In this document: positions 1-12,760 of the stretch, in pieces
Numbering within the stretch: the first letter of the stretch is position 1
How the letters are laid out: every line of letters begins with the position of its first letter
Assembly (NCBI GenBank): GCA_002007465.1
Contig: LNAC01000739.1
Coordinates: forward strand, 359,570 to 423,569
Direction: 5' to 3'
DNA length: 64,000 nucleotides
Source: Ailurus styani
Taxonomy: Eukaryota; Chordata; Mammalia; Carnivora; Ailuridae
The notes under the pieces: generated by a model
The model's input: only the letters and a program-made list of their open reading frames with translations
Told to the model about the DNA's origin: nothing
Databases searched by the model: none
Translations under genes and position numbers: made by a program

Positions 1-170
1 TTTATTTATTTGACAGAGAGACCACAGGTAGGCATAGAGGCAGGCAGAGAGAGAGGGGGAAGCAGGCTTTCTGCTGAGCAGAGAGCCCGATGCGGGGCTT
101 GATCCCAGCACCCTGGGATCATGACCTGGGCTGAAGGCAGAGGTTTAACCCACTGAGCCACCCAGGTGCC
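1..170 (-). mobile_element. CAN SINE (SINEC), cut by the window start
   Basis: Read on the minus strand this is a carnivore tRNA-Lys-derived SINE: the head 'ggcacctgggtggctcagtg' lies at the right end (about 151-170), followed by the 'ggttaaacctctgcc' body, a B-box-like 'ggatcaagccccgc' and a CT-rich stretch. The oligo(A) tail appears on the plus strand as tttatttattt at position 1, and part of it probably lies outside the window. It belongs to the younger 'gtgggttaaa' class that is common in mustelids. SINEs of this family carry an internal RNA polymerase III promoter and are mobilised by L1 proteins. Confidence 0.93.
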
Positions 171-2020
171 GAGTGGTGATTTTTAATAATATCACTGTCT
201 TATACAATACGTCAGAGGTTATAGGAACATTTTGCATATATTAAAATGGCATATCACAAGTTATTAGCCCATATATTTAATTTCCCTACAACTAGAAAGA
301 CTAAATGCTTTCACCTGGCAACCTTGCCTATAGCTGGTTTCTATGTGGCATATTTCCAATGATGAGAGGTTAAAAAATTATTTTCAGGTGTTCTTTGTCT
401 TCCCCAGAAAAAGTTCTCAGCACATATAATAATGGCAGGATGACCTATTTAAAATTAGTCCAACTTCCAAAAATAGATTATAAGTGACTCGTGTATACAT
501 AATGCTCCTGAAGTGTAATAAGTGGTGCTATTCACTGGGAACATTGTGATACTTCAACATTTGGCAAACAGAGGCAACAGATTTTAAATCTACTTGCTCT
601 TAGAAATAACAGTTTTGATGATTTTAAATTTGGCTGAATTTGCTAAGTCACTCAATAAACAAACTATTGAGGATATATTTCAAGGATATAATAAAAAAGG
701 CAAAATTCCAAAGCAAACAACAAACAAATATATTCCCAGGCAGGTGTTTCCTGAAGTTTATTAAGAGAAGCAGGAATGGTACAGATGCCCCGGGAACATT
801 CAAAGATAAATGTACTCCTGCTGCCTCACATTCAACAGGAAAGAATCAAGCAAAACTGTCTCGTTTTCCTACTCTGAGCTCTAAATCTCTGGTGAACTGG
901 AAATTCTACAAGCATAAATTCTTTCCAATTAATCCTAATACAGATTGCAGTAGATACCCTACCTCCTCCATGACAGCAAAACTGCCAGTCAAGACTGCTT
1001 GATCCTTGTCAAAATGAAATAAAAACAAACTAGTGTCAATATTTGGGCAAAGCACAAAAGAAGAAGAAAAAAATAATTTCCTTAATTACAAAGTATTTAA
1101 TTACTTCAATTAATAAACATGAGTATTTCATACTATACAAAATATAAAAGTGATTGAGTCATTTAGATGACAAAGAGGCCTGCACAAGTATGAAAGTTAC
1201 CCATGAAGTACTTTCAGAGATATATGGAGCTATAATCCTGGCGTAATTATGCATGATAACAGCTGTTACTTGTTCAAGCCTTGGGATTTACAGAGAACTT
1301 TAATATATATATTTTATTCAATCATATTCAATCATTTATTCATATATTTAACATATATTGACTGAGTCCCTACTATATAAATTTGAAGCTGAGTTGGAAA
1401 TGAAGATTTGGTGATACTAGCATATAGATGGTTGTTGAAATCAGACAAGTGGCTGAGTACCTCCCAGGAGAGTATATATTTAGGATGATAAAGAGTAGGT
1501 TGACCAAGACACTGTGAAAATGCTAATATTAAAGATTTTGTTAGAGGGATGGGATTGTTGGAAAAGAGGAACGATGACAAATGAATATGGAGTTTCAAAC
1601 ATCAAGGATATTAAGAGTGTGAGAGAGGGGTGAGCGTCAAATGATTAAAAAGTTCAGTAGAATAACAACTAAGTTTTCACAATTTTAAGCTGGCTGCTGA
1701 TATTGGAAAAGTACATATTTTCTGTACTTTACAATGAAATATGGTCATACAGATTCACCACCAAAGGGGGCTAGTAAATTAGCCTTCAAACAAACTGTAT
1801 ATCATCCATTGAACGTAGCTGATTGGTTCAGAAATAAGCATGTGATCTAAGTTCCACCCAACAGAGACCTTCTAAGATATTTTCAAATAGGAGTAATGAG
1901 AAAATAATTATTCCTATTCTAGTGGAAATGAGAGCCATAGGAGATGTGACATATTGAATTTTTAAATGGCCAGAAACCATCATCCTTCCTAATAATCACT
2001 TTATTTTTTGCAATGTGACT
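171..2020. other. No recognisable gene or repeat
   Basis: AT-rich sequence. A 120-codon open frame at 640-1002 (+) encodes a basic, low-complexity-poor peptide with no domain I recognise and no splice or promoter context, so I do not call it a gene. The stretch from about 1320 to 1420 (ttcaatcatttattcatat...) resembles the start of an ancient L2/MIR-like element, but too weakly to call. Confidence 0.5.
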
Positions 2021-2405
2021 TTCCAGTAAAAAAAGAAAAATATTTTACCCCCTTTTGAATTAGGCTGGCTTTATGACTTTCTTTAGCAAATATAATGTGG
2101 AGGAACAGATAGTGTGCCATTATGATCCTAGGACTAAAGAAGCCCTGCACATTTCTACTCCTTTTAGTGGAGACCTGCCTCCATGAAAGCAGACCTGGAG
2201 AGCCTGCTAGATGATGAGAAAGCATGTTAGAAGAGAATCAAGTTGCTCTAGGCAACAGCAAACCAACGAAATCATCAGAAGCAGAGTTCAGATCTTCCCT
2301 GGCTGACCTACAACTCACTGAAGATACATGATGATAACCAGCTGAGATTAGAAGAAAAAAACTCAAGAACTTATTAAGTTGAGTAAAATAATTGCTAATA
2401 GTCAA
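2021..2405 (+). mobile_element. Probable ERVL-MaLR solo LTR (MLT1-like), decayed
   Basis: The text 'ggctggctttatgactttctttagc', the 'gtgccattatgatcctaggactaaagaagccctgcac' stretch and 'agcctgctagatgatgag' follow in order the landmarks I know from MLT1-type LTRs of the mammalian MaLR group. The 3' part is poorly preserved, with no clear polyadenylation end. There is no internal retroviral coding sequence beside it, so it would be a solo LTR. Family assignment is from memory of the consensus, not from a search. Confidence 0.5.
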
Positions 2406-3116
2406 AATCATGCTTTGGAATTTTGTCTTTTTATTATGGACATGAGATACATTCCCAGTAGTTTGTTTATTGAGTGAATACGGCTTTGGTTTAGTGCCAT
2501 AAACCCCAAGAAGATTCTAGAGGGATTCTCAAGTGTTTTTAAGAGTTACACGTGGAGAAACATTACCAGTTTGGATCGAGGTTGACTGAGAAGATACAGA
2601 ATGAGAAACCACCTTTGGAGCCCCAGAATTCTACTGGCAGGAAGCAGACTGAGACAGCTTAAACATTTGGCACTTTTAATATAAAAGGAAGGATGATTTA
2701 GAAGGTGGAACCAAGAGCCAAGAGAGTGGAGATTAGAGCCAGAGTATTTTTCCCAGGGCTTGAGATCCAATCAAGAAACTTTCCTAACTGGATTTCAGAA
2801 TTGCTATGAACCAAGGACTACTTTATGCCACTTCTTTCCCTCCCTTTAAAGAGGAATGCCAGAATGCCAGTGTTACATATCCAATATAGATGTGTGTGAA
2901 AAAATACAGATGACATATCTATTTAATTTTATCAGCCTTCAGATAAAAACAAATGGTCCATAAGAAGATGTATTTAAGGAATTATACAATCATACATAGA
3001 CATAATCTACACAAGGAGATTCTAGATTCTGAGTTAATATTGTAATTTTTATTTCCTTTAGGAAAGTGTGAGCGTATTTTGCCCATGTCAGGGATGTGCA
3101 TCATTGGGGGCAACAT

Positions 3117-3605
3117 TGTGTCAAGGATCCTCAAAGATTTTGACTTCCTGGCATTCATACCCTATACAATTTCCTCTTCTAATTTATGAATTAGACCCAG
3201 TGACTCACTCTAATAAATAGAATACAATGAAAGTGATGGGATGTGAATTTCAATATTAGATAATAAAAATAATATGGATTCTCTCTTGAGTGATCTGTCT
3301 CATACTCTTTCTCTCTCTCTCTCTCTCTCTCTGATCACTCTGGGGATGTCAGCTACCATACTGTGAAACAGCTTGTGGAAAAACTCACATACATAGAGTG
3401 AGGCCTGCTAGTAACCATATAAATGAACTTGGACGTGGATACCCCAAACCTGAGCCTTCAGAGGAAACTGCAGCCCTGGTGGACAGCTTAAATGCAGTTG
3501 GACCTTACACCTGTGGAACCCAGCAAGTTATGCTCAGCTTTCTGACACACAGAAACTATGAGATAATAAATGTTTATTGTTTTCAATAAAAATTTTGGAA
3601 ATTAA
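3117..3605 (+). mobile_element. ERVL-MaLR solo LTR (MLT1-like)
   Basis: Ordered landmarks of an MLT1 LTR are visible: 'agtgatgggatgtgaatttc' near 3233, a CT-rich block at 3307-3332, 'gagccttcagaggaaactgcagccctgg' near 3453, and the characteristic end 'acacagaaactatgagataataaatg' near 3547-3573, which contains the aataaa polyadenylation signal. The 63-codon frame at 3398-3589 lies entirely within this LTR and is not a gene. No internal retroviral region is attached. It is an ancient inactive insertion. Confidence 0.75.
3307..3332. repeat. (TC)n microsatellite inside the MLT1 LTR
   Basis: An uninterrupted run of about 13 TC units, at the place where MLT1 LTRs commonly carry a CT-rich block. 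Confidence 0.9.
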
Positions 3606-3673
3606 TCTATTAAATTTTGGAATAATCTAAATTATTGGAATAATCTATTAAATTTTGGAATGATCTATTCACT
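3586..3673. repeat. Imperfect AT-rich local tandem repeat
   Basis: The phrases 'aattttggaa' and 'taatctatt' recur several times from 3590 to 3673 in an irregular pattern of about 35 bp, at the end of the MLT1 LTR. It is probably a local slippage or duplication product. Confidence 0.6.
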
Positions 3674-5273
3674 TTAATAGATAACTAAACCGGATATTTT
3701 ATTCCCACTAATTTTGAAACTAAAAATAATTATTAACAAAGGGAAATAAGACTGAAAGAGAAGAGTAATGTTAGTTATGAGTGGATAGTCATATATTAAC
3801 TGCAATCATTATTAATTTTCTTTCTTGGTATTAAATCTATCTTAAAAATTACCATAAGAATATTCTTTCAGTAATTTCAGACTAAGGTTTTTGTCTCAAC
3901 CAGATAGTAATAGAATTCTGATAACTTATATTCTCTTTCCTGTCACTAAATAATGGATTATAACAGTGCTCTCAATATTTCCAGTTGTGAATGTAATAAA
4001 ATATGCTTAATGCAATTTAAACTCCAAGAACATTGAGATCACATAAATACTGGTTTTTACTTATCATTGTAACTGATTATTATAGTACATGTAAGTACAC
4101 CATAATTTCTGTTTGAAAATTGAATGTGTGTAACCGTGCACTAATAAAAAGTATCATGAGAAAAAAACAGCAATTTGGAATTAGCTTCTAGTCAACATTT
4201 TGAAAATATTTCATCTGAACTATTGCATATAGTGCAGTAACTCCCAGTTTTTAAAAATGAAGACATATTTATAATGACAAAAATTTATGTGATAATACTC
4301 TATTCATTTATTCAGCACATAGTCACATTTAATATTCAGATAGATTGCTGAATATCTTAGAGTAACTCCATACTTTTCACAAAAGCTAGTGATCCACACT
4401 CAACAGGTCAGCAATTACTGTTCCTTGGAACTCTTTGCAGTCAGAAGCATGGAATCCAAAATAAGCTTTACTAAAATATTTTTCAAGACTGTTTTTATAT
4501 TATCTTGAATATATCATTCAAATTTAACTTAAACTTTGAAGAGATAGCTACATTGATAATCTAGAAGTTCTCCTTCAGTTCTGGACTGAAGTTCTCCCTC
4601 ACCAGAATGCTACAGGTAAGGAATGAGGCAGATTTTTTTCCTACATGTTCTACAGGGTATTACTTGAACATTATGATTATTACTCCAGCCTTCATTCTAT
4701 TATGCAGCAGGTATTTAGTTGGGTTAGGATTTATCCTATTCCCAGCTCCTGTACTGGACTCTTAAGTCAATAAGTGCATTTTAATTCTATCTCAGAAATT
4801 CAGGAATTTCAAGTCTCAGCCAACCAGTTGGAATTTCTATACTCTATAAGGGAAACCAATTTTCTCTTTAAACAATGCAGACATGAAACTGGAAACAATA
4901 CCAGCCATGCTTCCATGTTGAGGGATGTGATCTTGAAGAACTAAGATGAGCAGAGCTAAGATAATCACATAGAAATGAAACTAGATGTCTGTCAAAAGCT
5001 GGCTAAAACTCCATTCTATCTCTGAATGTCTTAATCATTGAGACAATAAATTCACAAATAACTTCAAGTAAATTCATTCATAACTTAAACCAATTAGAGT
5101 TGTCTTTTATAGTATTTGAAAATATTCAAATTGTGAAAGGGTCATTGTGAGAAACAAATGAAAAAGTTTTTATTTAATACACTGTTAAATAATGTTTGCA
5201 TTATTAATTTATAATTTGTGTTTATAATTAATTATTTTAATTAATCATAATTAATGTTTACTCCCTGAGGGAA
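3674..5273. other. No recognisable gene or repeat
   Basis: AT-rich, no long open frame on either strand. A strongly AT palindromic stretch lies at 5200-5260 (taattaattattttaattaat). Nothing else can be supported. Confidence 0.5.
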
Positions 5274-5485
5274 GGGGCACCTGAGTGGCTCAGTCGGTTG
5301 AGCATCTGACTCTTGGTTTTGGCTCAGGTCATGATCTCTTTAATCATGGGAAGAAGCCGCCAGTCAGGCTCTGCACTCAGCAGGAGTCTGCTTGAGATTC
5401 TTTCCCTCTGCCCCTCCCCCAAGGTGCACACAAGCTCTCTCTTTCAAATAAACAAATAAATGTTAAAAAAAGAAAGAAAGAAAAG
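5274..5485 (+). mobile_element. CAN SINE, older subtype
   Basis: The head 'ggggcacctgagtggctcag' at 5274 is followed by 'tcggttgagcatctgactc', an older body than the mustelid 'gtgggttaaagcc' class. A CT-rich region and an A-rich tail with gaaa repeats end near 5485. The B-box region is damaged ('taatcatgggaagaagccgcc'). Confidence 0.93.
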
Positions 5486-6971
5486 TCTTAGGGAAAAACA
5501 GTTGGCTTGTTAGAAGAACTGATCTCTACTGAGGAATTAAAATATGAAGAGCATTGTGTTAAATATTTTCACCTTCATATTTTCATTTTAAATTCTCAAC
5601 AGTTTGTGAATTCAGTGTCAATTAACTAATGGTAATAAGTGAAATCTAAAATTAAACTGTTAGTAAGCATCAGAGCTAGGATATAGATGGGTATCTTCCT
5701 CATTTCAACCTCTATTTACTTTTTACCACACTACAATCCCACAAAATTGTTATTACAGATATCTCCCACTGTACTTACAGGATATGTTTCTATATGCATA
5801 TTGGTATATGCATATGTGGGTTGATATATACTTGCTGACATTATGAGCATAGAGTATGGCATTAGATTTTCACTTAAAGAATACGACACACACATTTTAT
5901 ACATCCACAGAAAAAAGTGAGTGAATAATATGAAGATACACATAATTTATTAGTCCTTTGCTTATGCTCCAAATAGGGTAAGTTACTGACAATGAAATAA
6001 TTTGGTTTAAATATTCTACCTCATATTCCTCCAAAGACTTTATCTCAATCAGCTTGACATTCAAAGTTCTTGATGACTGTATTTGCATCATACCAAAACC
6101 ACTTTTATCATTGCTTTTAACCAATTTTCCTGTGTTTGTCATTGTCCATCATATCCTCTCTATCTTAGGTCTAGAGAAATAATAAGACCGGCCCTTCACT
6201 GTTTTTTTCCTCACATTTGACAATTTCCATATATACTTTGCCATTTACTGTTCATGACATCGTGTTGGAGAGTTATGACAAATTTTTACTTTCACTCATT
6301 TAACACATAGGAAACAAGAGGCATTGTGAAAAGTGTCATAAGCTAATTACTGATAGCTCCATTATTAGAATATAATTGTTAAATATGCCCCAGTTTAGGG
6401 TTTCTTATATGACAGAAATATGTTAGTCCTAGTTTGTTCTTTATAACTCTCTTCTCCCATTATTTGTATGATTTCCCACATCGAGAAACCACAGTAAGCA
6501 TGGAGACCACCTCATAGTGGTCCCACTGTTCCATTAGTATATTTGCATTATTATATATTTATATATTATTTTTGCATAATTACATATTTCCACTAGTATA
6601 TTTTGGACCCTGTTATATCAAAGAATGAAACAATGTTTGGAGTCATGAGCAGAACAAGTGAAAAATAAACACATTTCAAGCAGCATGACTGGTATTTTAA
6701 ACAGTTGATGAAATTCAGGTTCCACTCACACCTAAAATGTAGGATACACATACGTGAAGCTTCTAGAATAAACCAATTCTCAATTTTAACTGTACCATTA
6801 GTAACAGCAGTCCATGCTCTTAGGAAAATACTGAGGGAATTCTTTTGTGGAATCTCTTCAGAGATAACTTGTTCCATTTTACAAAAGGCCATGGACTTAA
6901 CTGCATCTTATTTCTATAACGACTACTTAATTTTTTAGAATTGTGACACACTTTCATTAAGTTCATGATGC
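5486..6971. other. No recognisable gene or repeat
   Basis: Several short open frames occur on both strands (for example 5897-6142 minus and 6593-6892 minus). They overlap each other, have no recognisable domains and look like chance frames in AT-rich DNA. An AT-rich low-complexity patch lies at 6540-6600. Confidence 0.5.
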
Positions 6972-7450
6972 TTACAGTTCTCTATAGAGTAGTCCACTCC
7001 TATCCACAGTGTCAGCTACACACAGTCAACTGTGGTCCAAAAGCAGATGATCCTCCTTCTGAAATATAGTCAGAAGGTCAATAGCAGCCTAACTCTAGTT
7101 CACAATGCTTATATCATTCACCTCTCTTCATCTCGTCAAATAGGCATTTTATCATCCATATCGTCATCATCACAACAAGCATGAGTACAGCACAATAAGA
7201 TATTTTGATAGAGAAAGAGACCACATTCACATAGCTTTTTTTTTTACAGTATATTGTTATAACCGTTCTGCTTTATTATTAGTTACTGTTGTTAATCTCT
7301 TATGGTGACTAATTTATAAATTAAACTTTATCATTAGTGTGTACATAGGAAAAACATAGTACGTATAAGTTTTGGTACTATCGGTCCTTTCAGTCACCTA
7401 CTGGTGATCCTGGAACATATACCCTATGGATAAGGGAGAACTGCTGCATA
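6972..7450 (+). mobile_element. Tigger-type (TcMar) DNA transposon, internally deleted
   Basis: The terminal inverted repeats can be recognised. The left end has 'cagttctctatagagtagtcc', while the right end 'ccctatggataagggagaac' plus 'tgctgca' reads inwards as the same motif. The 3' part contains the tract 'cacaataagatattttgatagagaaagagaccacattcac' and then 'ttattattagttactgttgttaatctctta', which I know from the 3' end of Tigger-group (pogo-like) elements. The transposase region is absent, so this is a non-autonomous remnant of under 500 bp flanked by TA. Exact subfamily is not determined. Confidence 0.8.
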
Positions 7451-8374
7451 GCAAGGCAAAGGTTCCAATGTCAACATACAAAGAACTTCCCCTCAAGCCT
7501 ATAATCAATAGTGTAAATGATGAATAAACATCCATTATTAAAAATGGATGCGGTTTATGTTGTTTTACTTATGTCTGCTTTTAGAGTACTTGAAATGGAT
7601 TGGTCTTGCCAGGTTAATCCATTAAAGAGAGTTCATTCTACCGAAAGCACAGAGAAGGGTCAGAATTGTTGACAAGAGATGTTTAATAATCCCAGATTAT
7701 CTTTTTTTAATTCAAAAATTTACTCCCTCTGATATATCAAAATACTTGGCTTACAGATGGATGTATTATTTATAAATGAAAGAAATATGAGGGTTATTAC
7801 ATGTATTCAGATTTTATTGAACTTAAAATAAATTTCTACAAGATCAGAATTTGCCAAAGATTAGACACATGGATTTTTCCATAGAAAATTCCCAAATAAG
7901 AATAAAAAATTTTTACTAAAATAAGGGAATACATTAAGAAATGATTTTAGATAAAGTCTTGGCATGAGGCAGCATGTGGTAGCACGACAGTCTGGAGATA
8001 AAATACAATAAGTGATTTTTTTTAGAGGATATTATCTAAAATCATAGAGGAAATCAGTGTGGAGCAAAATTTCAGATTGCAATTTATCCCAAGTATAAGG
8101 GCCATGAGTGGAAAAGAAAACTTTAAGGAGGACTCACTTATATATTCAAATTAGAAACCCAATTAGAATAAAAGGCAGGCAAATGGTAGAAAAACACTCA
8201 ACACCTTGAGTTTATACCATAACAGAAAATTTGTCACTGTGTAAAAGCAAGTGAGAAATACACATAGATCTGATTAGCTTTTCTTCAAAAGAATGATGAA
8301 AGAGTTGGACCTATTCAAAGTGAAATAAATAATGATGGAATTAGTTAGTAAAAGTGTTCATAATCAATTATATG
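7451..8374. other. No recognisable gene or repeat
   Basis: AT-rich unique-looking DNA without a usable open frame. The phrase 'gcagcatgtggtagcacgacagtctggag' near 7970-8000 faintly resembles a MIR start but does not continue as one. Confidence 0.45.
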
Positions 8375-8540
8375 TAATAAGTATGTACCAAGTTCCTACT
8401 AGTTTTCTCAAGTATAAGGTATTATCTTTAATTGTTAAAACAACTTTGTAAGGTAATCATTATGTTTATTCTACGTGGGAAACCGAGGCTCAAAGATGTT
8501 TAATAACAGGCCCCAGGCATGACAGCTAAAAAGGAATAAA
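8375..8540 (+). mobile_element. MIR SINE
   Basis: The MIR core order is visible: 'taaggtattatctttaattgttaaaacaactttgtaaggtaatcattatg', then 'gggaaaccgaggctcaaagatg' and 'aggccccaggcatgacagctaa'. These match the 'attatctcatttaatcctcacaac', 'gaggaaactgaggctcagag' and 'ggtcacacagctag' landmarks of the family. It is ancient and heavily diverged. Confidence 0.75.
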
Positions 8541-9261
8541 ATGTCATTAATTGTGTTCTTTCTTACCTGATTTGTGGTTTACCATTGGTGTCTTCTATAG
8601 CAGACAGCCAACGCCAAGAGTAAAACTTAAATTATAATATCAGATATTGCTTATAATTTGTACTTTCCTCAAAATCCCAACTCTTGCCTGTATCCATTGC
8701 CTAGAAATATATCAAGGCATTAAATGAAGCAGAACTGCATTTAGCACCATTAATTTCTGGCTGGATGCATGGTATCGAAACATATTTCCTCGTTATCAAA
8801 TTCTAACTCCAGAATTTCTACCAAGAGTGGAATTTCTACTTATAGTAGTAGCTGAGGTTGTAGATTTTCTTTCTTTGACCTGAAATATGCTTTCTTCCAA
8901 ACTTTTCTATGACAAATATTAGGGTCTCTGACACACAGCTCTGATTTTTCAAGGCCGAGTAAACACTTTGCCCTTGTGTGCTCCTCGGCCTACTTCACTC
9001 ATTCCTAAACCTACTGATTGTACACAATGACTGACAGGTTCAAAAGGGAGATTTTTGTCCTCCTTTCTCACAGGGGATTTTGTCTCTTCATTCTGCCAAG
9101 AAATTAGATCTTTTAAACTCCCACAGACATCCTTCTTTGAAGGCTTTCTATGGTACTTTCCTTAACCAAAGTTTGTGTTTTGATTGGTTTAGTTACATTA
9201 AATTTAGAATCCTCCAAAAATCTTAGTTTTTTTAAATTATATAAGCTAATTTCTCCACTTG
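8541..9261. other. No recognisable gene or repeat
   Basis: Somewhat less AT-rich than the surroundings (8900-9130). There is no open frame or repeat I recognise. Confidence 0.45.
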
Positions 9262-9470
9262 TTTTTTTTTAAAGATTTATTTGAGAGAGAGAACGTGTGC
9301 ACATGAGCCAGGAGAAAGGCAGTGGGAAAGGGAGAGGAACAGATTCTCAAGCAGGCTCCCCACTGAGCTCAGAGCCTGACGTGGGGGCTCCATCTCGTAA
9401 CCCTGAGATCATGACCTCGGCCGAAATCAAGAGTCCAATGCTCAACCGACTGAGGCACCCAGGCACCCCT
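9262..9470 (-). mobile_element. CAN SINE, older subtype
   Basis: The oligo(A) tail appears as the T run at 9262-9270. The minus-strand head 'ggggtgcctgggtgcctcag' ends at 9470, with the old 'cggttgagcattggactc' body. The 68-codon frame at 9297-9503 (+) is only the SINE read in the other direction. Confidence 0.93.
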
Positions 9471-10596
9471 AATTTCTCCTCCTTTAACTATTTATTGATG
9501 TAAAATATCACCAAAGTATATATTGAGATAACTAAGTTTAAATATAACTGATAACTAAAAATTAAATAGGCCTTTTTATGGTGTCATTAAAACTTTTAAG
9601 AGTTTAGCTCTACAGTGATTTGAAACACCTGATTAAAACATGATTCTCTTTCCTATATCTAAATAGCCTTCACTTTTTGTTTTTTATTTATCTGAAAAAG
9701 TGCTGAGTCATCTGAAGATATTTAAGAATTTACCAGCCAAATAAAAGTTTCAGTGTCAGGTTGTTTTTAGCCTTAAAGGTCTATATAATTAAAGTTTAAT
9801 TCTCTAATATAATGAGCCTAATATTTCCCTTGGATTTTTCTTAAACAGTCCCAAACCAATGCTTTGGAGAAGCAGGTTAGTTTAAAACTGGAAAAATCTG
9901 AAATCATTGTTTGTTGAATTCACCCACTTAAATAACTATGGAATAAAGCATAAAGCCTAATGAAGATTAAAGAGTTAGTTCGCTTACACAAAAGAAACTC
10001 TTCTTTCAAATGGTTTCATTACAGATTTTACTTATTTTATTGGCTTTTATATATAATACAATTAATCTCCAAATATTACCAAAAAATGAAACCTAATATC
10101 CTGATAAAAATCTCACTGAACATTTTTTTCAAACAGCTGTGTTGTAGAGAATTTAGTTTGAAGATTAAATCATTGTGTAATTTCTCCAAGATTAGAGATC
10201 TAAAATGTTTGCTTTCTGAAAATAGAGAAGAAAGTGTTTTACTATTTACCTTTGGGAATACTAGGCATTTAACAGCAGAGAACATGTATTAAAAAAAGAG
10301 TGAGAGTGTGTTATCTGAACCTTTCCTCTGTGGTCAGATGCTTTTTGCCGTAAACTGAAGTGGTTCCACAAGACTCAATTTTGCATCACTATAATAGAAT
10401 CAAACATGATCATACTTCCATCTATTCCATTTCTTAAAATTAATAGTCTTTTCAGACATTCTTTAAATTGATATAAGCATTTTAAATTGTTAAATGAGAA
10501 TGAAAACTAGTTTCCTTTGAAGCACAAATTATAAAATTTATTCTATATTTGGGAAGGAAAACAAAACCATGCAATATCCTCCATAAATTAATTAAA
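9471..10596. other. No recognisable gene or repeat
   Basis: A 110-codon frame at 9960-10292 (+) overlaps a 69-codon frame at 10076-10285 on the other strand. The predicted peptide is rich in K, I, F and L, as expected of chance translation of AT-rich DNA, and no domain is recognised. Confidence 0.45.
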
Positions 10597-10806
10597 TTTT
10601 ATTTTATTTTATTTTAAAATATTGTATGCATTTATTTGACAGAGAGATAGAGAGAGCACAAGTGGGCAGAGAGCCAGCCAGAGGGAGAGGGAGAAGCAGG
10701 CTCTCTGCTGAGAAGGGTGAACGATGTGGGACTCGAGCCCAGGACCCTGGGATCGTGACTTGAACTGAAGGAAGACGCTTAACTGACTGAGCCATCCAGG
10801 AGCCCT
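10597..10806 (-). mobile_element. CAN SINE, older subtype
   Basis: The tail region is a (TTTTA)n run on the plus strand at 10597-10616. The minus-strand head ends at about 10806 ('gggctcctggatggctcag'). The body is 'cagttaagcgtcttccttc'. The overlapping minus 63-codon frame is SINE sequence. Confidence 0.92.
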
Positions 10807-11599
10807 AATTATTTAAATTTTAAAGAGATGATGATAATATATAATATCCTATTATACTTTTAGAGAATTAAGTTGTTAAATTGAAACACTCTGTAAATAA
10901 CAGGCACAGGGAATCAAACCTGGAACTTAGAGCAAAAGATAAGGTTTGTTAGGAAGACAAAATATTTAAGTGACGATTTTAACCTGCATATTACTAATCC
11001 CTGTTATTTTTATTTTAACTGATTAATGAAAATTCATACATCACAAGAAAAAAATATAACTTGTCACTTTTTCTACCAATATATTGCAATGTTGTTCTTT
11101 TTTGGCTAGGAGAATAGCAAAGCATTTAAATAGTCTCAGGTTATTCTCTGGCTATCTTTCTCTTTTTATTTTTTAAAAAATTTCCCCTATTTCCTTTGGG
11201 CAAAAATTTTCGGGATCCTTTTCTATGTTTCAACTATACTTATTTGGTACCTAACACTGTGATAATACTATAGTGAAGTCATATTATTACTAAATAAACA
11301 AACAAACAAACCAATACTACCTTCTTTTTCCAAACTATTTAACTGAATCCCAGAGTGGGGAAGAGTTAAAAGCAACATTGAATATAACATCATTCCTGTC
11401 CATGATGAAGATGGTAAAATCTTCTTGAGAAGATGGTCTTTTGAATTTCAACATGTGTTGCACTGTCAGAATTTTTTCAGAAATAAAAAATGAGACCCTT
11501 TCTACTTGGTCCTCTATATCAAGATGGCGAAACTGATTCTCTGAGAAATAAACAGTAAAGAGAAAGTTTAGGTCAGCTAGCAACACATTCTCTTAGTTT
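10807..11599. other. No recognisable gene or repeat
   Basis: An 83-codon minus frame at 11335-11586 contains no domain I recognise. The region ends where L1-like text begins near 11600. Confidence 0.45.
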
Positions 11600-12320
11600 T
11601 CTTTCTCTAACAATGCAGTGATTTCTTCATTCCTGAAAATTTTCCTGGATATAGAATTCTAGATTGATAGTTCTTTTCTTTTAGCACTTGAAAAATGGTG
11701 TGCCATTTCCTTCTGACTGTAATGGTTTCATGTGAGAAATTTGATGATATTCAAATTATTTCCCCTCATACATAAGATACTATTTTACTGTCAATACTTT
11801 TAAACTTTTTTCTTGGTGTTTTGTTTTCAGAAGTGTGACAAAGGATATGTCTTGGTGTGGTTTTCTTTGAGTTTAGTGTTTGGAATTTGTTCATCTTCTT
11901 GAATCTGTAAGGTTATGTTGTTGCTAAATTTCAGAAATTCTTAGGAAATTATTTATTCAAATACACTGTCAACCCCAGCCTTTTCTCCTGTTTTTCTGGG
12001 ATTCTGATGGCACAAATGTCAATGACTATACAGTTATAGTCCCACATGTTCCTGAGGCTCTACTGTCTTTTTTCAGTCTATAATCTTACTGTGGTTTAGA
12101 TTGGGTGATTTCTGCCTTCATTTCTGTGCATTCATTGAGTCACTCCTCTATACTCTTCTTTCTGCTGTTGAGCCAATTGATTGATTCAAAAAAATTTTTA
12201 TTACATTTTTTCTTTCTAAAATTTCAATTTCTTATATCTTCTATTTATTTGCTAAGATTATTTTTTTTGTTTCAAGCACTTCAATAATGACTCATTAAAA
12301 CATCTTTATGATAGATGCTT
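11600..12320 (-). mobile_element. Antisense fragment of an old L1 (L1M-type)
   Basis: Plus-strand phrases 'ttcctggatatagaattctag', 'tgacaaaggatatgtcttggtg', 'gagtttagtgtttggaatttgttcatcttcttga' and 'gttcctgaggctctactgtc' are the antisense of a well-known conserved block of old mammalian L1 elements. The fragment is heavily decayed and contains no usable frame. Confidence 0.65.
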
Positions 12321-12339
12321 TGACACTGATAAAAGGTAA

Positions 12340-12760
12340 TTTTAATCTAAGTGTCTATCAACAGACGAATAAAGAAATAATAGCATATGTATAGAGTAGA
12401 ATGTTATTCAGTCTTAAAAAAATAAGATCCTGACATTTGTGACAACATGGAAGGATCTGGAGGATATTATGCTAAGTGAAATATGATAAGTGAAAGAAAA
12501 AAAGTGTATGATCTCATATAGAGAATCTAAAAATGTCTAATATATAGAAAGAGGTATTTGAATTGGGGGGGTGGGGGAAATAGGGAGACATTCGTTAAAG
12601 TATACAAAGCTGCAGTCATATAGGATGAATAAGTCTAGAGATCTAAAGTACTGTATGATGAATATACTTAATAATACTGCATCAAATAGTGTAAATTTGC
12701 TGAGAGTAGGCTTCAGGTACTCTCAAAAGAGAGTGAAAGAAGGAGGAGAGAGAGGAAATA
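12340..12760 (+). mobile_element. L1 3' end fragment, sense
   Basis: Ordered L1 3' landmarks: 'gtgtctatcaacagacgaataaag', 'gaatgttattcagtc', 'tgacatttgtgacaacatggaaggatctggaggatattatgctaagtgaaat', 'gtatgatctcatata' and the G-run 'ggggggtgggggaaatagggagac'. This is the end of ORF2 through the 3' UTR. It lies directly after an L1 fragment of opposite orientation, so two insertions or an inverted insertion are both possible. Confidence 0.8.

Noticed and set aside
640..1002. 120-codon open frame outside known repeats
   Set aside because: No domain, no splice or promoter context, and frames of this length are expected by chance in 64 kb read six ways.
3398..3589. Open frame ending at an aataaa signal, suggesting a small gene end
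   Set aside because: It lies inside an MLT1-like LTR, whose own polyadenylation signal supplies the aataaa.
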